DNA from: Sphingomonas sp. MA1305
GTDB lineage: Bacteria; Pseudomonadota; Alphaproteobacteria; Sphingomonadales; Sphingomonadaceae
DNA: 64,000 nucleotides
Assembly: GCF_016107325.1 (NCBI RefSeq)
Contig: NZ_RCVT01000002.1
Span: forward strand, 806,001-870,000
Direction of reading: 5' to 3'
A program made the translations under genes and the position numbers. Below are positions 33,459 to 44,700 of the stretch, in pieces (the stretch's first letter is position 1; each line of letters begins with the position of its first letter). The notes below the pieces were generated by a model. The model was not told the DNA's origin, ran no database searches, and worked only from the letters and a program-made list of their open reading frames with translations.

Positions 33459-34311
33459 GCGGCCCGCCGACGGTGATCAGCCACCAATCGGGTGGCGCGT
33501 TCAGCCGGATCGGCGCGCTGCCGCCGCCGACGCCGGCGGTGACGATCACCGTGCGGCCGGGATCGTCGATCCGCCCGCATCGATAGCGCGGATTGTACAG
33601 CGGGCGGGCGGACAACAGGCCCAGTTCGGTGACGCCGCGCCCGTCCGGCAGCGCGACCTGACCGCAATGGGTATGGCCGGCGAGCAGCAGTGGGGCGTCG
33701 CCGGGCGACAGCCAGGCGACGACATCGGGCGCATGGGTCAGCGCGATCCGCGGACCCGGCGCAGACCCGGCAAAGGCACGGGCGACGTCGTTATGGCCGC
33801 TATAGGCATCGTCGATCCCGACCAGCGTCAGCGGGCCGACCCGGATGTTGCGGTTGGACAGGATGGTTATGCCCGCGGCTTGCAGCGCGCGCACGACGCG
33901 GGCCGCCCCCGTCCAGTGATCGTGATTGCCGAGCACGGCGTAGCGGCCGCGCGGCGCGCGCAGGCGCGACAGGGGCGCGACCAGTTGCTCGGCGGCGCCG
34001 GCACCGCTTGCCGCATCGTGTCCGATCACGAAGTCGCCGGCGAGCAGCACCAGGTCCGGCCGGTGCGCGTTGATGGCGCCGACGATGCGGTCGAGCCGCG
34101 CCGCATCCATCGCGCGATTGCCGATATGGATGTCGCTGACCAGCGCGACCGTCAGCGGCGGCGTTCGCGCCGGCCAGCCGGGCAGGGCGACATAGGTGGT
34201 GCGGACGATCGGGTCGGCGACGATCTCGCGCAGTCCGACGACCAGCAGCACGGCAATTGCCAGTACCCCGGCGGCGAGCAGGATCAGGATCGTACGGACG
34301 GCGCGGGTCAT
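33439..34311 (-). CDS. membrane-anchored metallophosphoesterase (YkuE/YaeI-type)
   Basis: A protein of 290 residues with one N-terminal membrane helix ([25 protein letters not shown]) and a calcineurin-type domain: [22 protein letters not shown], a His in ALTHAPD, and [10 protein letters not shown]. These are all five metal-binding blocks. Relatives hydrolyse UDP-diacylglucosamine or other phosphodiesters, so a lipid or cyclic nucleotide substrate is possible. It is divergent from the DNA ligase gene, but it is not the soluble PdeM enzyme that usually accompanies that ligase. A longer start at 34368 would overlap the ligase gene. Confidence 0.87.
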   Translation of the reverse strand: MTRAVRTILILLAAGVLAIAVLLVVGLREIVADPIVRTTYVALPGWPARTPPLTVALVSDIHIGNRAMDAARLDRIVGAINAHRPDLVLLAGDFVIGHDAASGAGAAEQLVAPLSRLRAPRGRYAVLGNHDHWTGAARVVRALQAAGITILSNRNIRVGPLTLVGIDDAYSGHNDVARAFAGSAPGPRIALTHAPDVVAWLSPGDAPLLLAGHTHCGQVALPDGRGVTELGLLSARPLYNPRYRCGRIDDPGRTVIVTAGVGGGSAPIRLNAPPDWWLITVGGPLNRPRP

Positions 34312-34362
34312 CGCCGGCTGCGGTAGCGGGAGCGGTTCGGCCCCGCCAGACGTTGCATCGTC

Positions 34363-35955
34363 ATGCACGCCTTCGCCGCGCTCCTCGACTCGCTGATCTA
34401 CACCCGCGGCCGCAACGCCAAGCTGAAGCTGATCGTCGATTATCTGCTGGCGACCCCTGATCCGGATCGGGGCTGGGCGATGGCGGCGCTGACCGGCGAT
34501 CTCGACATTCCCGGCATCAAACCCGCCGTGGTGCGCGCGCTGATCGAGGCCCGCATCGATCCGGTGCTGTTCCGGATGAGCCGCGACTATGTCGGCGATA
34601 CCGCGGAGACGGTGGCGCTGCTGTGGCCGGCGCCCGTGCCGGCCCCGATCGGCGAGCCGCTATCAGTCAGCGCCGTCGTCGACCGGCTGCTCCACCTGTC
34701 GCGCTCGGACGCGCCCGCCGCGCTGGCGGCGATGCTCGACCGGCTCGACGCGGAGGAACGCTTCGCCCTGCTCAAAATGGCAACCGGATCATTGCGCATC
34801 GGCGTGTCGGCGCGGCTCGCCAAGACGGCGTTGGCGCAAGCCTTTGGGCTCGACGTCGATGTCGTCGAGGAGGTGTGGCACGGCCTGTCGCCGCCTTACG
34901 CATCGCTGTTCGCCTGGGCGGAGGGGCACGGTCCGCAGCCCACGGCGGCGGACGTGCCGGTGTTTCGGCCGTTCATGCTCGCTCATGGGCTGGAGGATGC
35001 GCAGGTCGACCTCGCCGATTACGCCGCCGAATGGAAATGGGACGGTATCCGCGTCCAGATCGTCCACACCGCCGGCCAAACGCGGCTCTACAGCCGCACC
35101 GGCGACGACGTCACCGGCAGCTTTCCCGATGTTGCCGCGGCCTTCGCCACCCCCGGTGCGGTCGACGGCGAATTGCTGGTCAAGGGCGAGGTGCAGGGCG
35201 GCACGCTGGAGGACGGCGGCGGCGCGGCGAGCTTCAACGCGCTTCAGCAGCGGCTCGGCCGCAAGCAGGTGTCGGCCAAGATGCTCGCCGATTATCCCGC
35301 CTTCGTCCGCCTCTACGACATCCTGGTCGACGGCGACGAGGATCTGCGCAATCTGCCGTGGACGGAGCGGCGGGCGCGGCTGGAGGCCTTCGTCCCCCGG
35401 CTCGATCCGGAGCGGTTCGACATCAGTCAGGTGATCGCCGCGGACAGTTTCACCGAACTGGAGGCGATCCGCGCCGGCGCCCGTGATGCCGCGATCGAGG
35501 GCGTGATGCTGAAGCGGCGCGATTCCCCCTATGTCGGCGGCCGTCGCGCCGGCCTATGGTACAAATGGAAGCGCGATCCACTGACCGCCGATTGCGTGAT
35601 GATGTACGCGCAGCGCGGTAACGGCCGCCGCTCTTCCTATTACAGCGACTATACCTTCGGCTGCTGGACCGAGGACGGCGAGCTGCTGCCGGTCGGCAAG
35701 GCCTATTCGGGGATCACCGACGAAGAGCTGAAGATGCTCGATCGGTTCGTTCGCGGCAATACGCTGAACCGCTTCGGCCCGGTGCGCGAGGTCGAAAAGT
35801 CGCTGGTGCTGGAGATCGCCTTTGACTCGATCCACGCCTCCAGCCGGCACAAGTCCGGCGTCGCGATGCGATTTCCGCGGATCGCGCGGATTCGCACCGA
35901 CAAGCCGGCGGCAGAGGCGGATCGCGTCGAGACGCTGCGGCGGCTGGTGACCTGA
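34363..35955 (+). CDS. ATP-dependent DNA ligase of the damage-response set
   Basis: A protein of 530 residues: N-terminal DNA-binding domain (1-200), nucleotidyl-transferase domain with the AMP-attaching Lys in EWKWDGIRVQ near 224, further motifs VDGELLVKG, EGVMLKRRDSPYVGG and WYKWKRDPLTADCV, then an OB domain. This is the 'cisplatin damage response' ATP-dependent ligase type that works with the DEXH helicase and MBL exonuclease, encoded here at 991-4723. Standing alone 30 kb from them is unusual. Starts with ATG immediately beside the divergent metallophosphoesterase. Confidence 0.93.
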   Translation: MHAFAALLDSLIYTRGRNAKLKLIVDYLLATPDPDRGWAMAALTGDLDIPGIKPAVVRALIEARIDPVLFRMSRDYVGDTAETVALLWPAPVPAPIGEPLSVSAVVDRLLHLSRSDAPAALAAMLDRLDAEERFALLKMATGSLRIGVSARLAKTALAQAFGLDVDVVEEVWHGLSPPYASLFAWAEGHGPQPTAADVPVFRPFMLAHGLEDAQVDLADYAAEWKWDGIRVQIVHTAGQTRLYSRTGDDVTGSFPDVAAAFATPGAVDGELLVKGEVQGGTLEDGGGAASFNALQQRLGRKQVSAKMLADYPAFVRLYDILVDGDEDLRNLPWTERRARLEAFVPRLDPERFDISQVIAADSFTELEAIRAGARDAAIEGVMLKRRDSPYVGGRRAGLWYKWKRDPLTADCVMMYAQRGNGRRSSYYSDYTFGCWTEDGELLPVGKAYSGITDEELKMLDRFVRGNTLNRFGPVREVEKSLVLEIAFDSIHASSRHKSGVAMRFPRIARIRTDKPAAEADRVETLRRLVT

Positions 35956-35988
35956 CGCCGTAGGTGTGACGGTCCGCCGCACATCATC

Positions 35989-36017
35989 TTGCCCCATCAC
36001 CCTCGACGCGCTATACT
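35989..36017 (+). promoter_or_regulatory. sigma-70-type promoter for coq4
   Basis: TTGCCC and TATACT are separated by exactly 17 nt. Transcription would start near 36024, giving a leader of about 24 nt before the coq4 ATG at 36048. This is the clearest house-keeping promoter in the window. Confidence 0.6.
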
Positions 36018-36047
36018 GACATCATTGTAAGTATGGAGCCGATGACG

Positions 36048-36830
36048 ATGGCCAAGCTTCCCCCCTTTCCCGGCACCACCGGCCGCCGCGACTGGCGCAC
36101 CGCCTTCGCCGCGCTGCGCGCGTTGCTCGCCAATGGCGACGACACACCGCAGGTGTTCCGTATCATGCGCGCCCTCAACGTCGGCGACACGGCGCAGGCT
36201 TACGGGCGGCTGCTCGCGACACGCGCGGGCGGGCGGATGGCGACCGCGCAGGTCGAGCTGGCGCAGCGCTTCTCCGATCGCGACTGGGTGGCGGGCTTCA
36301 AGCCCGGCACGGTCGGCGCGGCCTATCGCGACTTCCTGGAATCGACCGGCTATTCCGCCGACGGCCTCGTCGAGGTCAGCCGCGCCGCACCCAGCGAGGT
36401 CGACGCCGAACATCCCTATGCCTGGATGGGCCGCCGCACCCGCGACGTCCACGACATCTGGCACGTGCTGACCGGCTACAAGGCCGACGAGACGATGGGC
36501 GAGGCCTGCCTCGTCGCTTTCTCCTATGCGCAGACCCGCGGCCTCGGCTGGGCGTTCATCGCCGCCGGCGCGGCGCTCAAGTCGGTGGCGGTGTCGAAGG
36601 GCCTGCTGTTCGCCAAAGCGGTGCGGGAGGGCTATCGCAACGGCAAGCGCGCGGTCTGGCTGCTCGGCGAGGATTATGAGGCGCTGATGGACGAGCCGCT
36701 CGACGCGGCGCGGGCGCGGCTGCGGATCGCGGATCCCGTCGCCTATCGCCGGGCCCAGGCGGAACTCGGCGACGCGCTGTCCTCCTACGCCAGCGCGATG
36801 AAGGCACGGGCGGCGGGCGCGCTCGCCTAA
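36048..36830 (+). CDS. ubiquinone biosynthesis protein COQ4 family
   Basis: A protein of 260 residues with the diagnostic metal site HDIWHVLTGY (HDxxH) and FREGYRNGKRAVWL-like end. COQ4 proteins support ubiquinone synthesis, recently linked to oxidative decarboxylation of the ring precursor; in bacteria the role is less tested. Three in-frame ATGs occur (36033, 36042, 36048); GGAG ends 9 nt before 36048, which was chosen. recF follows within 31 nt on the same strand. Confidence 0.87.
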   Translation: MAKLPPFPGTTGRRDWRTAFAALRALLANGDDTPQVFRIMRALNVGDTAQAYGRLLATRAGGRMATAQVELAQRFSDRDWVAGFKPGTVGAAYRDFLESTGYSADGLVEVSRAAPSEVDAEHPYAWMGRRTRDVHDIWHVLTGYKADETMGEACLVAFSYAQTRGLGWAFIAAGAALKSVAVSKGLLFAKAVREGYRNGKRAVWLLGEDYEALMDEPLDAARARLRIADPVAYRRAQAELGDALSSYASAMKARAAGALA

Positions 36831-36860
36831 CCGCCTGAAATGCTGCTAGGCGGGCCGGCG

Positions 36861-37910
36861 ATGCTGTCCCGCCTCGCCCTGACCGATTTCCGCAACCATG
36901 CGGAGCTGGTGCTGGCGCCTGGGCCGGGCTTCGTCGTACTGACCGGCGAGAATGGTGCGGGCAAGACCAATGTGCTGGAGGCGGTGTCGCTGCTCGCACC
37001 AGGGCGCGGCCTGCGTCGCGCTGCTTTGTCCGACATGGCGCGGCAGGACGGGCCGGGTGGCTTCGGCATCGCCGCCAGGCTCGGCGACGAGGATGTCGAA
37101 CTCGCCACCGGCACGCTGGCGAGCGCGCCCGAACGGCGCCAGGTCCGCGTCCAGGGTGCGAGCGCGACCGCCAACACGCTCGCCGAATGGCTCACCGTGC
37201 TGTGGCTGACCCCGGCGATGGACCGGCTGTTCGTCGAGCCGGCAGGCGAGCGCCGGCGGTTCCTCGATCGGCTGACGCTGGCGCTGTTCGCCGGCCATGC
37301 GCAGGCGACGACGCGCTATGAGGCGGCGATGCGCGCGCGCAATCGGCTGCTCGCCGAGGACGCACCGCCCGATCCGTCCTGGCTCGCCGCGCTGGAGGCG
37401 CAGATGGCGGAGCATGGCGCGGCGGTCGATGTTGCGCGGCGCAACACCGTCGATCTGCTCGGGGCGGCGCTCGCCGCGCAGCCGGAAGGGCCGTTCGCGC
37501 GGGCCGGCCTCGCGCTCGACGGCTGGCAGGGTGATGCCGACGGATTGCTCACCGAGCTGCGCAACGGCCGCCAGCGCGATGCCGCGGCGGGACGGACGCT
37601 GGTCGGCCCGCATCGCAGCGACTTGCTGGTCACGCATCTTGGCAAGTCCCAGCCGGCGGCGCTCGCCTCGACCGGCGAGCAGAAGGCGCTGCTGCTCGGC
37701 ATCGTCCTCGCCCATGCCGAACTCGTCTCGGCGCGGGTCGGGCGGCGGCCGGTGCTGTTGCTGGATGAGGTCGCCGCGCACCTCGACCCGCGCCGTCGCG
37801 AAGCGCTGTTTGACCGGCTCGCGGGGCGCGGTCAGGTATGGATGACCGGAACGGAGCCGGCCCTGTTCACGGAGCTGCGCGGCGAGGCGACGCGGGTGAC
37901 GCTGGGCTGA
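36861..37910 (+). CDS. recF: DNA replication and repair protein RecF
   Basis: An SMC-like ATPase of 349 residues: Walker A GENGAGKT at 29-36, the signature-side [14 protein letters not shown], and Walker [14 protein letters not shown]. The start [12 protein letters not shown] is typical. It loads RecA at gaps with RecO and RecR. ATG 36861 was chosen over 36840 on this basis. gyrB is the next replication gene, with an OmpA-type gene between. Confidence 0.95.
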   Translation: MLSRLALTDFRNHAELVLAPGPGFVVLTGENGAGKTNVLEAVSLLAPGRGLRRAALSDMARQDGPGGFGIAARLGDEDVELATGTLASAPERRQVRVQGASATANTLAEWLTVLWLTPAMDRLFVEPAGERRRFLDRLTLALFAGHAQATTRYEAAMRARNRLLAEDAPPDPSWLAALEAQMAEHGAAVDVARRNTVDLLGAALAAQPEGPFARAGLALDGWQGDADGLLTELRNGRQRDAAAGRTLVGPHRSDLLVTHLGKSQPAALASTGEQKALLLGIVLAHAELVSARVGRRPVLLLDEVAAHLDPRRREALFDRLAGRGQVWMTGTEPALFTELRGEATRVTLG

Positions 37911-38058
37911 GGACGCAGCGGCCGCCACCCGACGTGGCGATAAAAAAATCAAGCCGCCCCGGTCCTTAATCGCAGCTTTCGGTGCGGCTCATCGCGGGTT
38001 CAAGGCGTTCGGTCCAGATCCGCCGCCGCCAGAGCGGGGACAGACAGGAGACATCAGT

Positions 38059-38844
38059 ATGCGCACCATGATCACCGCCTCCATCGCCGCCGCGACGCTC
38101 GCCGCCGGACTTGCCGCGCCCGCCAGCGCGCAGGACCGTTGGGACTGGGGTCCCGGCGACCGCCCCTACCGTCTGGCCGGGCCCGGCGTCCGCGTCCTGT
38201 TTCCCGAGCTGCGCGACAATCCGCGCGGTCGCGCCTTCGTGATGCGCAATTTCGACTGGAACCACGACGGCATCCTGTCGCCGCGCGAGGCGGATGCCGC
38301 CAACCGCGCCTTCGCCCAGGCGGCGGGGCCGCGGCGCGATCGGTTCGACTGGAACGGGCGCGGTCGCGGCACGGTGGTCGAGGAGCGGACCACGGTGATC
38401 GAGCGCGGCGCGCCGGGCGGCAACTGGGATCGCCGCGCGATGCACGATTACGGCTTCCGCCAGACGCCGCGCGGCGCGACCCTGACCCTGTCGGAGGACG
38501 TGCTGTTCGCGACCGACAGCGACGTGCTCCGCCCCGGGGCGGTCGACAAGCTGCGCCCGCTCGGCGCCTATCTGCGCGCCAATCCGGGAGTTCGCGTCGC
38601 GATCGACGGCTATACCGACAGCCGCGGCACCGATGCGCACAACCAGGACCTGTCCGAACGCCGCGCCGCCAGCGTCCGCGCCGCCTTCGACGCGATGGGC
38701 GTCACCCGCGCCCGCTTCAGCGTCGCCGGCCATGGTGAGCGCGATCCCGTCGCCAGCAACGCGACCGCCGCCGGCATGCGCCAGAACCGCCGGGTCGAGG
38801 TGACGCTGCTCGGCCGCCGCGCGACGGAATTCGCGCGCTATTGA
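38059..38844 (+). CDS. OmpA-type outer-membrane protein with an EF-hand loop
   Basis: A protein of 261 residues with signal peptide (MRTMITASIAAATLAAGLAAPASAQ). Residues near 66-85 hold an EF-hand-like loop DWNHDGILSPRE; a linker rich in Arg and Gly follows; residues about 145-261 are an OmpA C-terminal domain (DVLFATDSDVLRPGAVDKLRPL, GYTDSRGTDAHNQDLSERRA, GHGERDPVASN, NRRVEV), which binds peptidoglycan. No N-terminal beta-barrel is visible. Calcium-dependent anchoring is a possible role. GGAGA lies just upstream. Confidence 0.88.
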   Translation: MRTMITASIAAATLAAGLAAPASAQDRWDWGPGDRPYRLAGPGVRVLFPELRDNPRGRAFVMRNFDWNHDGILSPREADAANRAFAQAAGPRRDRFDWNGRGRGTVVEERTTVIERGAPGGNWDRRAMHDYGFRQTPRGATLTLSEDVLFATDSDVLRPGAVDKLRPLGAYLRANPGVRVAIDGYTDSRGTDAHNQDLSERRAASVRAAFDAMGVTRARFSVAGHGERDPVASNATAAGMRQNRRVEVTLLGRRATEFARY

Positions 38845-38850
38845 GGCTAA

Positions 38851-41397
<2,547 letters not shown>

Positions 41398-41405
41398 CCT
41401 CTTTC

Positions 41406-41499
41406 GTCATGCCGGGCTTGTTCCGGCATCCACCGTGCCGCACATGCACCGGCGGATGGACTTGCCCCCCGGTGGAAGCCGGAACAAGTCCGGCATGAC
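41406..41499. repeat. long inverted repeat, family C
   Basis: Two arms of about 30 nt (41406-41435 and 41470-41499) are near-exact inverted copies: GTCATGCCGGGCTTGTTCCG and GCATCCACCG on the left answer CGGTGGAAGC and CGGAACAAGTCCGGCATGAC on the right. The loop holds a further partial match (CACCGGCGG). It lies directly after gyrB and may act as its terminator. Only this full copy is present. Confidence 0.8.
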
Positions 41500-41514
41500 G
41501 TGGAGGACACAGAC

Positions 41515-42261
41515 ATGAAGACCGTACTCGTCACCGGCGCCACGTCCGGCATCGGCGCCGCCACCGTCCGCGCGCTGGCCGGGATCGGCTGGCAGGTCGT
41601 CGCCACCGGGCGCCGCGCCGACCGGCTGGAAGCGCTGGCGGCGGAGTTCGGCGGCCGCGTCCACGCCGCCGCCTTCGACATCCGCGATGCCGACGCCATG
41701 GCGGCGGCGATCGATGCCCTGCCGGACGCGTTCCGGGGCATCGACCTGCTGGTCAACAATGCCGGCCTCGCGCTCGGCACCAAGCCGGCGCAGGATTCGG
41801 ACCTCGACGACTGGCGGACGATGATCGACACCAACGTCACCGCCCTGGTCGCCATCACCCACCGGCTGCTGCCGACGCTGATCGAACGCAAGGGCGGCAT
41901 CATCAACCTGTCGTCGGTCGCCGCGACCTATCCGTATACCGGCGGCAACGTCTATGGCGGGACCAAGGCGTTCGTGAAGCAGTTCACGCTCGGCCTGCGT
42001 TCCGACCTGCACGGCACCGGCGTGCGCGTCGCCTCGATCGAGCCGGGCATGGTCGAAACTGAGTTCACCCTGGTGCGCACCGGCGGCAATCAGCAGGCCT
42101 CGGACACGCTGTACGGCGGTGCCGACCCGATGACGGCGGAGGACATCGCCGCGACCGTGCTGTGGATCGCGACGCTGCCGCCGCACCTCAACATCAACAG
42201 ACTGGAGCTGATGCCGGTCAGCCAATCGTTCGCCGGCTTCCAGGTCGCCCGCAAGGGGTGA
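41515..42261 (+). CDS. short-chain dehydrogenase/reductase (YdfG-like)
   Basis: A protein of 248 residues: cofactor loop TGATSGIG at 7-14, NNAG near 82-85, catalytic Ser in INLSSVAATYPYTGG and YGGTK near 147, then IEPGMVETEF. The size and blocks match serine/3-hydroxy acid dehydrogenases such as YdfG, which use NADP. GGAGG precedes ATG 41515. The substrate is inferred only from the subgroup. Family A repeat A4 follows the stop. Confidence 0.88.
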   Translation: MKTVLVTGATSGIGAATVRALAGIGWQVVATGRRADRLEALAAEFGGRVHAAAFDIRDADAMAAAIDALPDAFRGIDLLVNNAGLALGTKPAQDSDLDDWRTMIDTNVTALVAITHRLLPTLIERKGGIINLSSVAATYPYTGGNVYGGTKAFVKQFTLGLRSDLHGTGVRVASIEPGMVETEFTLVRTGGNQQASDTLYGGADPMTAEDIAATVLWIATLPPHLNINRLELMPVSQSFAGFQVARKG

Positions 42262-42269
42262 CCGGCAAA

Positions 42270-42381
42270 TCCTCCCCGCTTGCGGGGAGGCGGTGGAGGG
42301 GGCTCGCCACGCCGCGTACCACTTGGGGAGAGCCCCCTCCGTCAGCGCTGGCGCGCTGCCACCTCCCCGTGCCGGGGAGGA
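42270..42381. repeat. bipartite palindromic repeat, family A (copy A4)
   Basis: It starts TCCTCCCCGCTTGCGGGGAGG, then CGGTGGAGGGGGCTC, and its second half reads AGCCCCCTCCGTCAGCGC and CCACCTCCCCGTGCCGGGGA. The halves are mutual inverted copies of the modules seen in A1. It separates the convergent SDR and MpaB-like genes. Confidence 0.78.
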
Positions 42382-42392
42382 ATTGCCCTGCC

Positions 42393-43259
42393 TTACTGCG
42401 CCCGCGCGCGCTTCGCCGATCCGTCGCGCAGCGCCCAGCGCAGCACGCTGCCGACTCCCGCTACCCCGGCGCGCACGGCGGGTCGGTGGATCGGCGACCG
42501 GTCAAGCCCGTGCATCGTCCGCGCCCAATCGGGCAGCAGCGCAATGCCGCCCTCCATCAGCAGCGCCTGCGCCGGCGCCATCGCCAGGCTGGCCGGCTGC
42601 TGGCGGAGCAGGGCGCGCGCCACCTCGCGGGTGCGGTGATCGACGCGCAGCTGCGGGCGGACGGCGCGCAGATAAGCGTCCACCTCGGCCCGACTCCGCG
42701 GCACGGCGACCGCGCCGAGCCGCTCGGCGATGGTCGCGACCTCGCCGAGATAGCGGTCCTGCTCGCTGCCGGGGAAATCGGCCTCGCGATAGCGGCGGTA
42801 GGCGGCGAGGAACATCGCCACCTCGGCGACGTGTACCCAGGTCAGCAGCGCCGGGTCGTTGGCGCTGTACGGCGTCCCGTCGGGCAAGGTACCGGCGACG
42901 CGGTCGTGGATCGAGCGCACCCGCGCGATCAGGCGCTCCGCGGTCTCGGTGGCGCCATAGGTCGTGCCGGAGATGAACTGCGCGGTGCGCTTCAGCCGTC
43001 CCTGCATGTCGCGGCGGAAGTTGGAATGGTCCCACACACCCGCCAATGCGCCGGGATGCAGCATCTGCAGCAGCAGCGCCGCGACCCCGCCGGCCATCAT
43101 CGCGGTGAAGTCGCCGTGGACGCGCCAGGCCGCGGACTCTGGGCCGAACAGGCCGTCGTCGCCGGGCGGCCGGGTCAGGTCGACGCCGCCGTCGCCGAAG
43201 CCGACCAGCCGGTGCACCTGTGCCTGGATCGTATCGCGGATGTCGCCCATCGCCTCCAT
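42393..43259 (-). CDS. oxygenase MpaB family protein (DUF2236)
   Basis: A protein of 288 residues, helical: ESAAWRVHGDFTAMMAGGVAALLLQMLHPGALAGVWDHSNFRRDMQGRLKRTAQFI, GTPYSANDPALLTWVHVAEVAMFLAAYRR and a C-terminal WALRDG. This is the DUF2236 pattern with His residues that bind haem b in the latex-clearing protein. The substrate is unknown here. ATGs at 43259 and 43250 are both possible. Divergent from the methyltransferase gene. Confidence 0.85.
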   Translation of the reverse strand: MEAMGDIRDTIQAQVHRLVGFGDGGVDLTRPPGDDGLFGPESAAWRVHGDFTAMMAGGVAALLLQMLHPGALAGVWDHSNFRRDMQGRLKRTAQFISGTTYGATETAERLIARVRSIHDRVAGTLPDGTPYSANDPALLTWVHVAEVAMFLAAYRRYREADFPGSEQDRYLGEVATIAERLGAVAVPRSRAEVDAYLRAVRPQLRVDHRTREVARALLRQQPASLAMAPAQALLMEGGIALLPDWARTMHGLDRSPIHRPAVRAGVAGVGSVLRWALRDGSAKRARAQ

Positions 43260-43300
43260 TTAGTGTAGCACGCGGGCCAAACCAGCGATGGAGTCGGATG

Positions 43301-44050
43301 ATGCGGTGGATCGGTGCGGTGGCGGTCGTGGCGCTCGCAGGGGCGGCGACGGCGCAAAGTTCGACGCCGAAGGCTTCCGCGGCCAATGCGGTGGTGGCGC
43401 GGGCGCTCGCCGATCCGGCGCGTGCCGACCAGCAGGGCGACGACGAGCGGCGGCAGGCGGCGGCGGTGGTCGCCTTCTCCGGTGCCAAGCCCGGCGATAC
43501 AGTGATCGATTACCTTCCGGGCAGCGGATACTGGACGCGCATCTTCAGCGGTGTCGTCGGGCCGAAGGGCAAGGTCCTGGCCTATTGGCCCGCCGCCGCG
43601 GCGGCGCGTGCGGAAAAAAGTGTGACCGCGCTGAAGGCGCGCGGCCTCGCCAACGTCACCGCCGAGGTGCAGCCGACCAATCTGCCGACCGCGTCGCAGC
43701 CGGTCGACCTGTTCTGGACGGTGCAGAATTATCATGACATCCCCAACGCCGGCGCCGGCGAACCGGTACTGCGCGCGTTCGACACCGCGGTGTTCAAGCT
43801 GCTCAAGAAGGGCGGCACCTATGTGATCATCGATCACGCCGACGCGGCCGGCACCGGCCTGGCCGACACCCGTACCAAGCATCGCATCGAGCCGGCGCTG
43901 GTCCGCCGCCAAGTCGAATCGGTCGGCTTCCGCTTCGTCGGCGAGAGCAAGGTGCTGGCCAATCCGGCGGACGACCACAGCAAGCCGGTGTTCGATCCCA
44001 GCATCCGCGGCCACACCGACCAGTTCGTCTACAAGTTCCGCAAGCCCTGA
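43301..44050 (+). CDS. exported class I SAM-dependent methyltransferase-like protein
   Basis: A protein of 249 residues beginning with a signal-type segment (MRWIGAVAVVALAGAATAQS). The rest is a Rossmann methyltransferase of the COG4798 type: KPGDTVIDYLPGSGYWTRIFSGVVG, LFWTVQNYHDIPNAG, FKLLKKGGTYVIIDH, RHRIEPALVRRQVESVGF. Catalytic need for SAM sits oddly with export, so it may bind another ligand or be retained. GGAG lies 7 nt before ATG 43301; 43298 is another possible start. Confidence 0.83.
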   Translation: MRWIGAVAVVALAGAATAQSSTPKASAANAVVARALADPARADQQGDDERRQAAAVVAFSGAKPGDTVIDYLPGSGYWTRIFSGVVGPKGKVLAYWPAAAAARAEKSVTALKARGLANVTAEVQPTNLPTASQPVDLFWTVQNYHDIPNAGAGEPVLRAFDTAVFKLLKKGGTYVIIDHADAAGTGLADTRTKHRIEPALVRRQVESVGFRFVGESKVLANPADDHSKPVFDPSIRGHTDQFVYKFRKP

Positions 44051-44067
44051 GCCGACTTCAGGAGCTC

Positions 44068-44159
44068 GTCATCCCCGCGCAGGCGGGGATCCAGACGCGC
44101 AGCGCCCGTAAAGAATCGCACCCTGGGCGTTTCTGGATTCCCGCCTTCGCGGGAATGAC
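44068..44159. repeat. bipartite palindromic repeat, family B (copy B3)
   Basis: It runs from GTCATCCCCGCGCAGGCGGG and GATCCAGACGCGCA to TCTGGATTCCCGCCTTCGCG and GGAATGAC. The two ends, each palindromic, are inverted copies around a variable centre. It lies between the convergent methyltransferase and chorismate mutase genes. Confidence 0.8.
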
Positions 44160-44196
44160 AACAATGGCGCAGGATGGCGCTGGCGGGTCGATCGAC

Positions 44197-44499
44197 CTAG
44201 CGCCGGTCGAACGCCGCCAGCTCGTACGCGATCGATGCCTCGACCAGCGTCTCCCACAGATCGCCGACCGCATCCTCGGGCACGCCGAGCCGCACCGCCT
44301 CGGCGCGCGCATTGGCGATCACCTGCGCCTTCCTCGCCTCGTCGCGGACATGGCCGCGCGCCGGCTTGATCCGCGCCGCCGCGTCCATATAGGCGAAGCG
44401 GCGCGCCAGCAGCGCGACCAGTTCGCGGTCGAGCGCGTCGACGCCGGCGCGGACCTCGGTCATGGTGGTGCAATCGGGGCCGGCGAGGATCGTCGTCAT
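44197..44499 (-). CDS. chorismate mutase (AroQ type)
   Basis: A protein of 100 residues: VRAGVDALDRELVALLARRFAYMDAAARIKPARGHVRDEARKAQVIANAR, then DLWETLVEASIAYELAAF. The Arg, Lys and Glu-containing helices fit monofunctional AroQ chorismate mutases, which turn chorismate into prephenate for Phe and Tyr synthesis. Starts at 44499 or 44463 (MTEVRAG) are both possible. Divergent from rpsD. Confidence 0.88.
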   Translation of the reverse strand: MTTILAGPDCTTMTEVRAGVDALDRELVALLARRFAYMDAAARIKPARGHVRDEARKAQVIANARAEAVRLGVPEDAVGDLWETLVEASIAYELAAFDRR

Positions 44500-44650
44500 G
44501 CGCTGCGCTGTGCCGGGCCAGCCTGCGCCTGTCCAGCTTGACTTGCGCGCCCCCGCCCGCTAGGCGGCCGCCTTCGCAACCGCCCCCGCATCCCGGTGAA
44601 GCGGCGGGCCTGCCCTCTCCAGAGACCAGCAGAGCGATACCGGGACCACC

Positions 44651-44671
44651 CCCATGCCCGTGCGGCATGGG
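44651..44671 (+). promoter_or_regulatory. hairpin in the rpsD leader
   Basis: CCCATGCC, loop CGTGC, GGCATGGG form a perfect 8-bp stem ending 29 nt before the rpsD start codon. It lies in the probable 5' untranslated region and has no following T run, so it is more likely a leader structure than a terminator. Many bacteria control rpsD by S4 binding its own leader; whether this is such a site is untested. Confidence 0.4.
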
Positions 44672-44700
44672 ATACGTCATTGTTGTTGCAAGGAATATCT

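Noticed and set aside
37930..37960. CGCCAC-loop-GTGGCG followed by ATAAAAAAA after recF, considered as a terminator
   Set aside because: The tract is A-rich, not T-rich, on the recF strand, and on the other strand the T run precedes the hairpin; there is also no gene ending there on that strand.
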